Origin: Myxococcales bacterium
Lineage (GTDB): Bacteria; Myxococcota_A; Polyangia; Polyangiales; Ga0077539
DNA: 64,000 nt
Assembly: GCA_030652255.1 (NCBI GenBank)
Contig: JAUSAZ010000106.1
Span: 62,001-126,000 of the forward strand
Direction of reading: 5' to 3'
In this document: positions 8,129 to 16,509 of the stretch, piece by piece
How positions within the stretch are numbered: position 1 is the stretch's first letter
Layout: each line of letters begins with the position of its first letter
The notes under the pieces: model-generated
What the model saw: the letters and a program-made list of their open reading frames with translations, nothing else
Database searches by the model: none
What the model was told of the DNA's origin: nothing
Program-made: the position numbers and the translations under genes

Positions 8129-8860
8129 GTGCCCCTCCGCCTCCTCTTCGCCGCGTCGGTCGTGTCCCTCGCCGGCTGCCTGCCCGAACCCACGCGCCCC
8201 GGCTCCCGCTTCGACTCCGGGCCGCCCATCAGCTTCGACGTCGTGCAGGTGGAGGTCGCCCCGGTCGACCGGCCGCCCGTCGATCGCCCCGTCATCCTCG
8301 ACGCGGGCTTCGACGCAACGGAGGTCGCCACCGATCGCCCGCTCGCCCCCGGCGACGGGCCAGACCCCGCGCGCCGGTACCCCCCGGGCCCCTACGGCAC
8401 GCTGATGGGGGCGGTGGTGCAGCCCTTCGAGCTCGCCGATTGCGCCGGCGCGACGTACCGCTTCAACGGCCCCGACTGGGTGCCCGCCCGCGCCACGGTG
8501 ATGGTGCTCACGGCGGGCTACTGCGCCGACTGCGTCCAGCTCGCGCGGAGCATCCAGAACGAGATCGCGATCCCGTACCGCCCGCTCGGCGTGCGGGTGG
8601 TGGGCGTGCTCGTCGACGGCGCCTCGCCGGGCGACCCGCCGACCCCGGCGTTCTGCCAGCAATGGATCTTCCAGGGCGGAATCTCCCACCCGATGGCGCT
8701 CGACCTCGGGGCCGCCCTGCGCGACTTCACCGCGGGCTTCCCCCTCCCGCAGTGGGTGCTCACGGACGAAGACGGCCGCATCCGCTGGCGCGCGCAGGGC
8801 AGCGCCGCCACCGTCGCCACGCTCCGGGCGCAGCTCGACGCGCTCCTGAGGTCGCCGTGA
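8129..8860 (+). CDS. Thioredoxin-like lipoprotein with CxxC
   Basis: 243 residues from the GTG at 8129, which gives the compact signal peptide MPLRLLFAASVVSLAGC with lipobox LAGC; an upstream ATG at 8090 would spoil it. A long Asp/Pro/Val tether follows (rich in APVDRPPVDRP-type text). The C-terminal half is a thioredoxin-like fold: VMVLTAGYCADCVQLAR holds the CADC redox pair, and FPLPQWVLTDEDGRIRWRAQG is the typical cis-Pro and strand region. It is probably exported and tethered, and acts in disulfide or peroxide chemistry. It overlaps the Rieske gene by four bases (GTGA), so the two are coupled. Confidence 0.8.
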   Translation: MPLRLLFAASVVSLAGCLPEPTRPGSRFDSGPPISFDVVQVEVAPVDRPPVDRPVILDAGFDATEVATDRPLAPGDGPDPARRYPPGPYGTLMGAVVQPFELADCAGATYRFNGPDWVPARATVMVLTAGYCADCVQLARSIQNEIAIPYRPLGVRVVGVLVDGASPGDPPTPAFCQQWIFQGGISHPMALDLGAALRDFTAGFPLPQWVLTDEDGRIRWRAQGSAATVATLRAQLDALLRSP

Positions 8861-9321
8861 CCGACCACGCCCGACGCCGCTGGCTCGCCTCGGTGGGCGC
8901 GGCCTCCCTCGCCGCCGGGCTCGCGCGCTGCGCCGACGACCCGGTCGCCGTGGTGCCCCTCGACGTGGGCCCGCTCGACGAGTGGCAGGAGGTGCGCTGG
9001 CGCCTCTTCGAGCGGGCGCGGGTGATCATGGCGCGCGACCCCGGCGGGCTCTTCGCGATGTCCGCGACCTGCCCCCACCAGGGCTGCGTGGTGAGCCCCC
9101 GGCCGGGGCCCGTGTGCCTCCCGCCGGAGGACGGCGCCACGTCCACCACGCCCACCCTCTGCTGCGCGTGCCACGGATCCAACTTCGACGGCGACGGCCT
9201 CGCCACGACCGGCCCCGCGGCGCCGCTGCGGCTCGTCCACTGGCGGGTGACCGTGGCCGAGGGGCGGGTGACCGTGCTGGTCGGCGACTCGGTCGCGGCG
9301 AACGTGCGTGCGGCGGGCTGA
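8857..9321 (+). CDS. Rieske [2Fe-2S] protein with twin-arginine-like signal
   Basis: 154 residues beginning MTDHARRRWLASVGAASLAAG, a Tat-type signal fitting export of a pre-folded iron-sulfur protein. Both cluster motifs are visible: CPHQGC near residue 72 and CACHGS near residue 105, giving two Cys and two His ligands. The loop between them is enlarged (SPRPGPVCLPPEDGATSTTP) and carries extra Cys residues. The start is the GTG that overlaps the stop of the upstream lipoprotein. The redox partner is unknown; the coupled CxxC lipoprotein is the obvious candidate. Assignment to the Rieske fold is firm; the pathway is not. Confidence 0.85.
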   Translation: MTDHARRRWLASVGAASLAAGLARCADDPVAVVPLDVGPLDEWQEVRWRLFERARVIMARDPGGLFAMSATCPHQGCVVSPRPGPVCLPPEDGATSTTPTLCCACHGSNFDGDGLATTGPAAPLRLVHWRVTVAEGRVTVLVGDSVAANVRAAG

Positions 9322-9361
9322 CGGTCGTGAAACCCTACGGGGCACCGTAGAGAGGAGCGCG

Positions 9362-10732
9362 ATGGCGAAGGTTCCGGACGAGAAGGTCCCAGGGCGTTTC
9401 ATGCGGACCCTGAAGACGGGGTGGCTGGGCAGCGCCGTGGCGTCGAGCTACCTGGGCGGAAAGCTCACCGACCGGCTGCGCGGCGACGAGGGGCGCGCCG
9501 ACGCCGAGCTCAGCCGGCACCTCCAGAACGCGAAGCGCATCGCGTCGACGATGAAGGAGCTCCGGGGTCCGCTGATGAAGGTGGGGCAGCTGCTGTCGAC
9601 GCACGCCGAGGCGCTGCCGGGGGAGTACGGCGAGGTGCTGCGCTCGCTCCAGAGCTCGGCCCCGCCGATGGCCTACGAGACCATCCGCGACGTCATCGAG
9701 ATGGACCTCGGGGCCACGCCCGAGGAGCTGTTCAAGGACTTCTCGCGCACCGCCCTCGCGGCCGCGTCGCTGGGCCAGGTGCACCGCGCCACCCTGAAGG
9801 ACGGCACGCCCGTCGCCGTGAAGGTGCAGTACCCCGGGGCCGTCGCGTCGGTGGAGGGCGACCTCAAGAACATGAAGTTCGGCGCCGCGATGGTGAAGCG
9901 CCTGCTCGCCGACGTGGTGGGCAACGAGCGCCTCGACTTCACCCCGGTGGCCGAGGAGATCGCCGAGCACCTCGCGCAGGAGACCGACTACTGCCGCGAG
10001 GCCTACAACGCGCAGCTGCTGGGCAAGCTCTTCGAGGGGCAGGACTGGGTGGTCATCCCGAAGGTGCACACCCGCTACTCGGGGCTGCGCACCATCACCT
10101 ACGACTACCTCGACGGCGTCGACCTCGGCGAGGCGCTCAAGAACCCCGACCAGGCGTACCGCGAGCGCGTGGTGGAGAAGCTCTCCGACGCGTACTGGTT
10201 CCAGATGCTGAAGGGGGGCGTGCTGCACGCCGACCCGCACCCGGGCAACTACCGCATCCTCCCCGACGGGCGCCTCGGCATCCTGGATTTCGGCTGCGTG
10301 AAGATCTTCGACGAGGCCTTCATCCAGGGCTTTACGGCGATGGTGAAGGCCCGGATGACCGGCGACGAGGAGGGGCTCAAGGACGCGATGTTCGCCCTCG
10401 GCCTCGTGTCCGACCGCGGCGACGCGCAGGAGCTCGCCGACATGGGGCGCATCGCGGAGTACTTCTCCGCCGGGCTCCAGAAGGACGAGCCCTTCGACTT
10501 CGCGACGTACAGCTACGTGCGCGGCGCCAAGGAGCTGGTGACCTACTTCCTGCAGCAGCGCCGCGTGCCGCCGTCGCAGCGCAACATGATCTTCATGACC
10601 CGGGTGGTGCTCGGGTACTACGAGTACTTCTCCCGCGCGCGAGCGAAGCTCAACTTCCGCCAGATGGTCTGGCGCTGGGTCAAGGACGACTGGAGCGGGC
10701 GGGCGATCACCATCCCGCCCTACGGAGAGTGA
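9362..10732 (+). CDS. ABC1/UbiB family atypical kinase
   Basis: 456 residues of the ADCK/UbiB family, ATP-binding proteins linked to quinone biosynthesis and lipid handling. Family hallmarks are the KxGQ motif (MKVGQLLST), the Ala-rich nucleotide loop (AAASLGQVHRA), AVKVQYPG with the catalytic-type Lys, HADPHPGNY and the DFG (LGILDFG). It starts at ATG 9362 with AGAGGAG four bases upstream; translation from 9308 would only add a non-conserved leader. No C-terminal membrane helices are evident. Eight bases separate it from the phosphoesterase at 10740. The exact substrate cannot be told from sequence. Confidence 0.88.
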   Translation: MAKVPDEKVPGRFMRTLKTGWLGSAVASSYLGGKLTDRLRGDEGRADAELSRHLQNAKRIASTMKELRGPLMKVGQLLSTHAEALPGEYGEVLRSLQSSAPPMAYETIRDVIEMDLGATPEELFKDFSRTALAAASLGQVHRATLKDGTPVAVKVQYPGAVASVEGDLKNMKFGAAMVKRLLADVVGNERLDFTPVAEEIAEHLAQETDYCREAYNAQLLGKLFEGQDWVVIPKVHTRYSGLRTITYDYLDGVDLGEALKNPDQAYRERVVEKLSDAYWFQMLKGGVLHADPHPGNYRILPDGRLGILDFGCVKIFDEAFIQGFTAMVKARMTGDEEGLKDAMFALGLVSDRGDAQELADMGRIAEYFSAGLQKDEPFDFATYSYVRGAKELVTYFLQQRRVPPSQRNMIFMTRVVLGYYEYFSRARAKLNFRQMVWRWVKDDWSGRAITIPPYGE

Positions 10733-10739
10733 TCGGCTG

Positions 10740-11477
10740 ATGGGACGAACCATCGTCGTGGGCGACATCCACGGCTGCGCGCTGGAGTTCGATGACCTGC
10801 TCCGCTCCGTGGGCTACGCCGCGGGCGTCGACCGGCTGGTGCTGGTGGGCGACCTCGTCGCGCGGGGGCCCGACTCCGCCGGGGTCGTCGAGCTCGCGCG
10901 CTCGTGCGGCGCGTGGGCGGTGCGCGGCAACCACGACGAGAAGGTGCTGAGCTGGTGGCGCCACGCCCAGGAGCACGGGCGACGCAGCGCCGACCGGCGG
11001 GTGAAGCTCTCCGAGCGGCACCGCTCCGTCGCCGAGGCGCTCACCGAGCGGCAGTTCGGCTACCTCGCGGCGCTGCCGTTGATGATCTCGCTGCCCGAGC
11101 ACGAGATGCTGGTGGTGCACGCGGGGGTCGACCCCGCGAAGGCCCCGTCGGCCTGCGACGAGGACACGCTGCTCACGGTGCGCTCCATCGACGACGACGG
11201 GCGCGCGAGCCGCAAGCTCACCGGCACCCCGTGGGCGCGGCGCTGGAAGGGGCCGCAGCAGATCGTGTTCGGCCACGACGCGCGCCGCAACCTCCAGGTG
11301 GAGGACTTCGCCACCGGGCTCGACACGGGCTGCTGTTACGGGCGGCAGCTCACGGCGCTGGTGGTCGACGCGGGCCAGGTCATCCCGCGCGACCGCGCGG
11401 CGCGGGAGAGGCTGCTGGTGAACGTCCCCGCGCGCCAGGTGTGGTGCCCGATGGGCTCGGGCGACGGGCCGGAGTGA
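10740..11477 (+). CDS. ApaH-like metallophosphoesterase
   Basis: 245 residues of the calcineurin-like phosphoesterase fold, PPP/ApaH branch. The metal motifs are in order: GDIHG (8-12), GDLVARGPDS, GNHDE, then a late VVHAGVD and FGHDA. Symmetrical diadenosine tetraphosphate hydrolysis or protein phosphatase activity are both possible for this family. The sequence alone does not decide, and true ApaH is usually about 270 residues with different helices. It starts eight bases after the UbiB-like gene, and the zinc-ribbon membrane gene follows nine bases later, so the three may form an operon. Confidence 0.82.
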   Translation: MGRTIVVGDIHGCALEFDDLLRSVGYAAGVDRLVLVGDLVARGPDSAGVVELARSCGAWAVRGNHDEKVLSWWRHAQEHGRRSADRRVKLSERHRSVAEALTERQFGYLAALPLMISLPEHEMLVVHAGVDPAKAPSACDEDTLLTVRSIDDDGRASRKLTGTPWARRWKGPQQIVFGHDARRNLQVEDFATGLDTGCCYGRQLTALVVDAGQVIPRDRAARERLLVNVPARQVWCPMGSGDGPE

Positions 11478-11485
11478 GCTGATCG

Positions 11486-12712
11486 ATGGGCGACGGACGG
11501 TCGGCGCTGGCGTGCCCCGGGTGCGGTCGACCGATGTCCCTCCGCGCCGGCGACCTCAGCGCCGCCGCGCTCGACTGCGAGCGCTGCGGGCTCGTGTGGT
11601 GCGAGGCCGGCGGCCTCGGCCGCCTCGTGGGCCACGCCGAAGACCTCCTCGACGAGCCGCCGGTGAGCCCCCCATCGATGGACGTCGCCCTCGACGCCCG
11701 CCCCTGCCCCTGCTGCCCCGGCGTCTGCCTCGACCGCGTGCCCTTCGCCCGCCCCCGCGGCCCCTGGATCGAGCGCTGCCCCTACTGCGCGGGCACCCTC
11801 TCGCCCGCGAGCGCGCTGCCCCTGATGCGCGCCGCCCTCGCCCGCCGCGCCGCGCCCCCGTCCCCGGCCGTCGCCCCGGAGCCGCCGCTCGACCCCGACC
11901 TCCCCGGCTGGCGCCCGCTCTCCCTCCGGCAGGCCGCCTTCGCCGTGCCCACGGCGCTGCTCGCGGCGCTGGTGCTTCGCAGCTTCACCCTCCCTTCGCT
12001 GCTGCTCTGGGGCGTTCGGGTCTCGCTGCACGAGCTCGGGCACGCAACGGTCGCGTGGGCCTGCTCATGGAAGGCGCTGCCGCTCCCCATCGGGTTCACG
12101 GTGGTGTTCGCCGGGCGCTCCTGGGCGGTGTTCACGTGCCTGCTGGCGGCGGTGGCGGCCAGCATCACCCTCGGGGTGTGGCGCCGCTCGGCCGCCCTGG
12201 TGGTGGGCCCCGCGCTCTTCGCCGTCGCGCTCTTCGTCGGCACCTTCGCGCTCGACCTCGACACCCAGGAGATGTGCGTCACCTTCGGCGGCGGCGGGGG
12301 AGAGCTCGTCTACGGCGCCGCCCTCGTGCTTCTCTTCCACCACCGGCTGCCGCCCCGCGCCCGGTGGGACTTCTTCCGCTGGGCGGCGCTCGCCCTCGGG
12401 GCCTACGTGCTCGTCGACGCAGCGATGTTCTGGCGCGAGTGCGCGCTCGACTGGTCGCGCATCCCGTGGGGCGGCAGCCTCGGCGAGGACGGCGACCTCA
12501 CGAAGCTTCGCGACCAGCACCACTGGGACGAGCTGAAGATCACCGGGCGCTATGTCACGCTGGCGCGCGCGTGCCTCGGGGCGGTGGCCGTCTGGTGGGC
12601 CGCGCACCTCGCGGGCGCGTGGCGGCGGGAGCGGCGGCTCAGTGGCGCGCGAAGGGATACGCCGCGTAGTCCACCCGCAGGTGCTCCGCGAGCCACGGGC
12701 ACACCTCGGTGA
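11486..12712 (+). CDS. Double zinc-ribbon membrane protein with HELGH (M50-like)
   Basis: 408 residues. Two zinc ribbons come first: CPGCGRPM...CERCG (about 10-38) and CPCCPGVC...CPYCAG (about 74-100). From about residue 150 there are six or so hydrophobic segments. The metalloprotease-type motif HELGH lies at 182-186 inside SLHELGHATVAW, as in M50/M50B site-2 protease-like proteins. A distinct third metal ligand (the LDG motif of S2P) is not obvious. A zinc-ribbon sensor fused to an intramembrane protease is the natural reading, but unproven. The 3' end overlaps the convergent thyX by 74 bases. A basic tail (RRDTPRSPPAG) ends it. Confidence 0.8.
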   Translation: MGDGRSALACPGCGRPMSLRAGDLSAAALDCERCGLVWCEAGGLGRLVGHAEDLLDEPPVSPPSMDVALDARPCPCCPGVCLDRVPFARPRGPWIERCPYCAGTLSPASALPLMRAALARRAAPPSPAVAPEPPLDPDLPGWRPLSLRQAAFAVPTALLAALVLRSFTLPSLLLWGVRVSLHELGHATVAWACSWKALPLPIGFTVVFAGRSWAVFTCLLAAVAASITLGVWRRSAALVVGPALFAVALFVGTFALDLDTQEMCVTFGGGGGELVYGAALVLLFHHRLPPRARWDFFRWAALALGAYVLVDAAMFWRECALDWSRIPWGGSLGEDGDLTKLRDQHHWDELKITGRYVTLARACLGAVAVWWAAHLAGAWRRERRLSGARRDTPRSPPAGAPRATGTPR

Positions 12713-14120
12713 CGCTCGCCGCGAGGCCCTGCGCGACCTTGCGGTAGGCCTCGTGGCCCTGCCGCGCCGAGCGCAGCTCGGTGAGGTGGAAGAGCTCCCG
12801 CAGGTTGGCCTGGAGCACATACCTCACCCGGTATGCGAGCGGCACGAGGTACTGCGCCTCCCACGGGTGCCCCGCGGCGATGGCGCGGTGCGGCTCGGCG
12901 ACGGAGTCGAGGGCGTCGCGCACCGCCGGACCGAAGCCCATGGCGTCGAGCTCCTCGGAGACGACGTAGCCCTCGCGGGTGCCGAGCCGGGGCGTCGTCG
13001 CGGAGAGCAGCCGGTGCCGCTGGAGGTCGCGCCAGGCGCCGTAGTCGCAGCACACCTCGAAGCGGAACTGCACCTGCTCGAGCGCCCGCAGCGGGCCGTC
13101 GTGGGGGCCGCGGTCGCTGAGGTAGGCGCGCACCAGCGCGAGGGCGTGGTCGGGGTCGTGCGCGGCGTGCCACGCCTGCCGCCAGGACGCGCCGAAGAGC
13201 TCGCACTGCACCGCCGTCGCCAGCGTGCGCAGGGGGTCGGCGCTGTGGTCGAGGCGGCGGACGAGCACGTCCTCCTGGGGCTCCGGGAGCGCGTGCAGGG
13301 CGCCGTGGGCGCGCATCACCCGCTCGTACACGCTCGCGCGGTGGGCGCTCGGGGACGTGTACTTCAGCAGCGTCGGCACCATCACCGAGGCCTCGTCGCG
13401 CATCGAGCCCGCCATGCGCCGCACCTCCGCGAGGGGCGACGAGAGCAGCTTGCTCACGTGCTGCTCGAGCACCCGCGCGTTGATGGTGACGCCGACGTTG
13501 GTCGGCACCCCGGCGGGCAGCAGGCCGCGGAGCAGGTCGCAGCCGTGGGCGCGCAGCGTCGCGGCGTGGGCCTTCGGGTTGGCGCCCTCGGGCACCGGGT
13601 AACGCGCCGTGAGGGCCCGCTCGACCCGGTCGACGAGCTGCGCATACACGGTGAGCAGGCGCCGCGCGTGGAGCTCGTAGCTCGCCGCGTGCGGCGCCGG
13701 GAGGCCGACGTCGGTGACGAGGGTGCCCTCGTCGAAGCGCACGTAGCGCGTGGACTTCTCGGTGTACGCGGCGAGCCGGGCCTCTTCCAGGGCCTTGGCG
13801 GCGAGGATGGAGCAGCGCTCCACCGCGAGGTGCACCACGGCGTGCTCGGCGACCGACGAGTGGCCGTACCCCACGACCCACTTCTCGTGGAAGGCACGGG
13901 CCTTCTCCTGCGCGGTGCCGAGCGTCGGGCCCGGCGCGGAGGGCGCGCCGACGACGTCGAGCTCCTGGTCGTCGAGGAGGCGGCGCAGGTTGGTGCGCAG
14001 GTCGTCGCGGGAGCGCGAGTAGTAGGCGAAGAGCACCGCGATGACCTCCTCCGGGAGGTCGCGCAGGGCGAAGACCTCGCGGTCGAGGTTGGTGACGTAG
14101 CGTGCGAGGCGGTCGTCCAT
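12639..14120 (-). CDS. thyX: Tandem-domain FAD-dependent thymidylate synthase-like protein
   Basis: 493 residues, about twice a normal ThyX, made of two ThyX-like halves. ThyX makes dTMP from dUMP with FAD, NADPH and methylene-tetrahydrofolate. The canonical motif is RHRxxSxxxxSxRY. In the first half it reads EARLAAYTEKSTRY (113-126): RHR is lost, SxRY is kept. In the second half RHRLLS (368-373) is kept and SxRY is lost. The halves may therefore jointly rebuild one site. The second half also keeps LRELFHLTELR, matching the dUMP-binding helix. The start at 14120 (MDDRLARYVT) lies 11 bases after map. No thyA was seen in the window. Activity is inferred. Confidence 0.85.
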   Translation of the reverse strand: MDDRLARYVTNLDREVFALRDLPEEVIAVLFAYYSRSRDDLRTNLRRLLDDQELDVVGAPSAPGPTLGTAQEKARAFHEKWVVGYGHSSVAEHAVVHLAVERCSILAAKALEEARLAAYTEKSTRYVRFDEGTLVTDVGLPAPHAASYELHARRLLTVYAQLVDRVERALTARYPVPEGANPKAHAATLRAHGCDLLRGLLPAGVPTNVGVTINARVLEQHVSKLLSSPLAEVRRMAGSMRDEASVMVPTLLKYTSPSAHRASVYERVMRAHGALHALPEPQEDVLVRRLDHSADPLRTLATAVQCELFGASWRQAWHAAHDPDHALALVRAYLSDRGPHDGPLRALEQVQFRFEVCCDYGAWRDLQRHRLLSATTPRLGTREGYVVSEELDAMGFGPAVRDALDSVAEPHRAIAAGHPWEAQYLVPLAYRVRYVLQANLRELFHLTELRSARQGHEAYRKVAQGLAASVTEVCPWLAEHLRVDYAAYPFARH

Positions 14121-14131
14121 CGGTGCGCCGC

Positions 14132-14950
14132 TCAACCGTTGGCGAGGAGGAGGTCGACGTTCTCGCTGTTGGCGAGCGTGCGGCTGCGGCGGGTGAGCAC
14201 CTCGCAGCCGGTGCGGGTCACCACCACGGTGTGCTCGAACTGCGCGCTCAAGCGACGGTCCTTGGTGCGCACGGTCCACTTGTCCTTCGGGTCGACATCG
14301 ACCTCCCAGCCGCCGAGGTTGACCATCGGCTCGATGGTGAAGGTCATGCCCGCGCGCATCCGGGGGTTGGGGGCGTCGCGCCCGGGCTTGTAGTGCGGCA
14401 CCTGCGGCTCGGTGTGGAACTTCCGCCCGATGCCGTGGCCCACGAAGTCGCGCACCACCGAGCAGCCCTGCTTCTCGACGTACTCCTGGATGGCCGCGCC
14501 GATGTCGCCGATGCGCCCGCCGTCCTTCACCTGCGCGATGCCGATCTCCAGGCTCTGGCGCGCGACCTCCGTGACCAGCCGAGCCTCGGCCGAGGGCTCG
14601 CCGATGTAGAAGGTCGCGGAGGTGTCACCGTGATAGCCCTTGTAGAGGGTCGTCACGTCGACGTTGATGATGTCCCCCGGACGCAGCTTCTGGCTGGGCG
14701 TCGGGATGCCGTGGCACACGATGTCGTTGACGCTCGTGCACACCGACTTCGGGAAGCCGTGGTAGTTCAACGGTGAGGGCACGGCGCCGCGGCGGAGGGT
14801 GTCCTCGTGCACGAAGGCGTTGATGTCCTCCGTGGTGATGCCGGGGCGGAGCATCTCGCCGACGAGAAGCAGCGTGTCGGCGGCCATCTGACAGGACACG
14901 CGCAGGTCGTCGACCTCGCGCGCCGACTTGATCTCGATCACTCCGGCCAC
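14132..14950 (-). CDS. map: Methionine aminopeptidase, type I
   Basis: 272 residues. Removes the initiator Met from nascent proteins. The five metal ligands of the pita-bread fold are visible: Asp in IINVDVTTL, Asp in YHGDTSATF, His in GHGIGRKFH, Glu in FTIEPMV and Glu in QFEHTVV. The length fits type Ia. The GTG at 14950 was chosen for the GAGGAG about seven bases upstream (protein begins MAGVIEIKSAREVDDL); a GTG nine bases later is the alternative. It lies 11 bases upstream of thyX on the same strand, so the two are probably co-transcribed. Confidence 0.95.
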   Translation of the reverse strand: MAGVIEIKSAREVDDLRVSCQMAADTLLLVGEMLRPGITTEDINAFVHEDTLRRGAVPSPLNYHGFPKSVCTSVNDIVCHGIPTPSQKLRPGDIINVDVTTLYKGYHGDTSATFYIGEPSAEARLVTEVARQSLEIGIAQVKDGGRIGDIGAAIQEYVEKQGCSVVRDFVGHGIGRKFHTEPQVPHYKPGRDAPNPRMRAGMTFTIEPMVNLGGWEVDVDPKDKWTVRTKDRRLSAQFEHTVVVTRTGCEVLTRRSRTLANSENVDLLLANG

Positions 14951-15032
14951 GGCGTCTCTCCTCGAAGCACTGCAGGGATACGGACCGCTTCGATTAGATC
15001 GCCCCGGCGCGCCGGTCAACCGCGTCCGCGGG

Positions 15033-15374
15033 TCAGTTCCATCGCTGGGCCTCTTCGCGCTGCCGGGCGATCTCCTCGTCGGCGTGCGCGAGGCCCTCCT
15101 TCGTCACGATGTACCTCACGGTGCAGCGCCCCGTCGGCGTGTCGAGCTGCGCCTCGAAGCCCGGCCCCGCGATGGTGCCCAGCAGCAGCTCGCGCCCGAG
15201 CGCCCGCACCGTCCCGACCCCGTCGTCCCCGGCGACCGCCTCGGACTCCCGGCGCTCGAGGTGCAGCGCCACCGCGGTCTCGTAGAGCTTCAGCGCCACC
15301 GCCGGGCTGAGCGCCGCCGTGCTCTGCAACACCGCGATCAGCCGCCACGCATGGTCTTCGCGCCTCGATGCCAT
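15033..15374 (-). CDS. Small hypothetical protein
   Basis: 113 residues beginning MASRREDHAWRLIAVLQS, mostly helical and charged, with no signal peptide or membrane segment. A late TGRCTVRYIVTKEGLAHADEEIARQRE segment is the most structured-looking part. GGAGTGA four to eight bases upstream overlaps the stop of the preceding lipoprotein gene, which supports this start and translational coupling to it. I do not recognise the family. It ends 82 bases before map on the same strand. Confidence 0.7.
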   Translation of the reverse strand: MASRREDHAWRLIAVLQSTAALSPAVALKLYETAVALHLERRESEAVAGDDGVGTVRALGRELLLGTIAGPGFEAQLDTPTGRCTVRYIVTKEGLAHADEEIARQREEAQRWN

Positions 15375-15378
15375 CGGC

Positions 15379-16509
15379 TCACTCCAGCGGCGCGTCGCAG
15401 CCCAGCGGGCCCGTCCGCCGCAGCTCCAGCGTCCCGTCCGCGCGGGCCATGGCCAGCACGTACCCCGCGCGCTCCCACCGCAGCGACGGGTGGAGCATCC
15501 CCGAGTCGTCCTCCACCGCCACCCGCATCGCCGACCCGATGCGCCGGCCACGCGCGTCGATGCGGGCCAGGTACGAGCGCGGCGCGCCCCCGGACACCGC
15601 CTCGGACCACGCCACCCCGAAGCCCCTCGACGCCGCCGCCACGGAGGCCACCGAGTCGTCGGTGTAACGGATGGACAAGCGCTGCACCGGCCCCACGCCC
15701 CGGCCGCGCAGGTCGCTGGTCGCCACGTGGAGCCCCGCGTCGCCCGAGCGATGGTCGCTCCATGCGAACAGCAGCCGATCGCCCCCGCGCGCCAGGCTCG
15801 GCGCGCCCATCACCCCGGGCGCCCGCTGCACCTCGAAGGCCTCCCCCCTCGGCGCGCCGTCGAGCGCCAGCGCCCGGCCGCGCAGCACCGTCGCCTCGCC
15901 CTCCCGCGCCGTCCACGCCACCATGAAGCCGTCGGGCACCGCCGCCACCGCGGGCCCCGCGCCGCCGTCGGCGAAGACCCGCGGGGCCGCGTCGGTGAGC
16001 CCCCGCGCCGCGAGCGCGCCGCCCGGCCCGACCCGCGCGACCCACAGCGCGTAGTCGCCCGCGATGGCGAGCGCCCCGTGGCTCGCGCCCTCCCAGCGCG
16101 TCGGCGCGCCCAGCGACGCGTCCTGGGCCAGCGTGCGCAGGGCCGCCCCGCGGGCGTCGCTCCATCCGACGTAGGCCAACGAGCGCTGCACCGTCACCGT
16201 GGGCCCGTCCGTGACCGCCCCCTCCACGACCTGGACGGGCGCCCGCATGCCCTCCCACCACGCCGCCACGCCGTCGGCCGTGCGCCACGCGAACACCCGC
16301 GCGCCCACGGAGCCCGCGACCGCGGGGTGGTCGCCGGTCAGCCGCCGCTCGATGCGCTGCCCGGTGACGAAGCGCGGGTCGTAGCAGACCGTCGCCACGT
16401 TGCGGACCGCGGCCCGGTGCGGGGGCGGGTGCCGCCGGCGCCACCACTTGCAGCCGGGACCGACGGCGGTGAGCGCGACGAGGGCGATCAGGCGGTGGAG
16501 CTGTGCCAC
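15379..16509 (-). CDS. Lipoprotein with beta-propeller-like repeats
   Basis: 376 residues. The signal peptide MAQLHRLIALVALTAVGPGC ends at the lipobox Cys, followed by Lys at +2 and a basic stretch (KWWRRRHPPP). The mature part repeats short units of the type GP-V---G-GF-VAWT (for example AVPDGFMVAWT, GGDRLLFAWSD, ASRGFGVAWSE) about every 50 residues, which fits a beta-propeller. Similar modules occur in many myxobacterial exported proteins of unknown role. Its start overlaps the MATE gene upstream by 22 bases, so it may be co-expressed with it. Function unknown. Confidence 0.78.
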   Translation of the reverse strand: MAQLHRLIALVALTAVGPGCKWWRRRHPPPHRAAVRNVATVCYDPRFVTGQRIERRLTGDHPAVAGSVGARVFAWRTADGVAAWWEGMRAPVQVVEGAVTDGPTVTVQRSLAYVGWSDARGAALRTLAQDASLGAPTRWEGASHGALAIAGDYALWVARVGPGGALAARGLTDAAPRVFADGGAGPAVAAVPDGFMVAWTAREGEATVLRGRALALDGAPRGEAFEVQRAPGVMGAPSLARGGDRLLFAWSDHRSGDAGLHVATSDLRGRGVGPVQRLSIRYTDDSVASVAAASRGFGVAWSEAVSGGAPRSYLARIDARGRRIGSAMRVAVEDDSGMLHPSLRWERAGYVLAMARADGTLELRRTGPLGCDAPLE

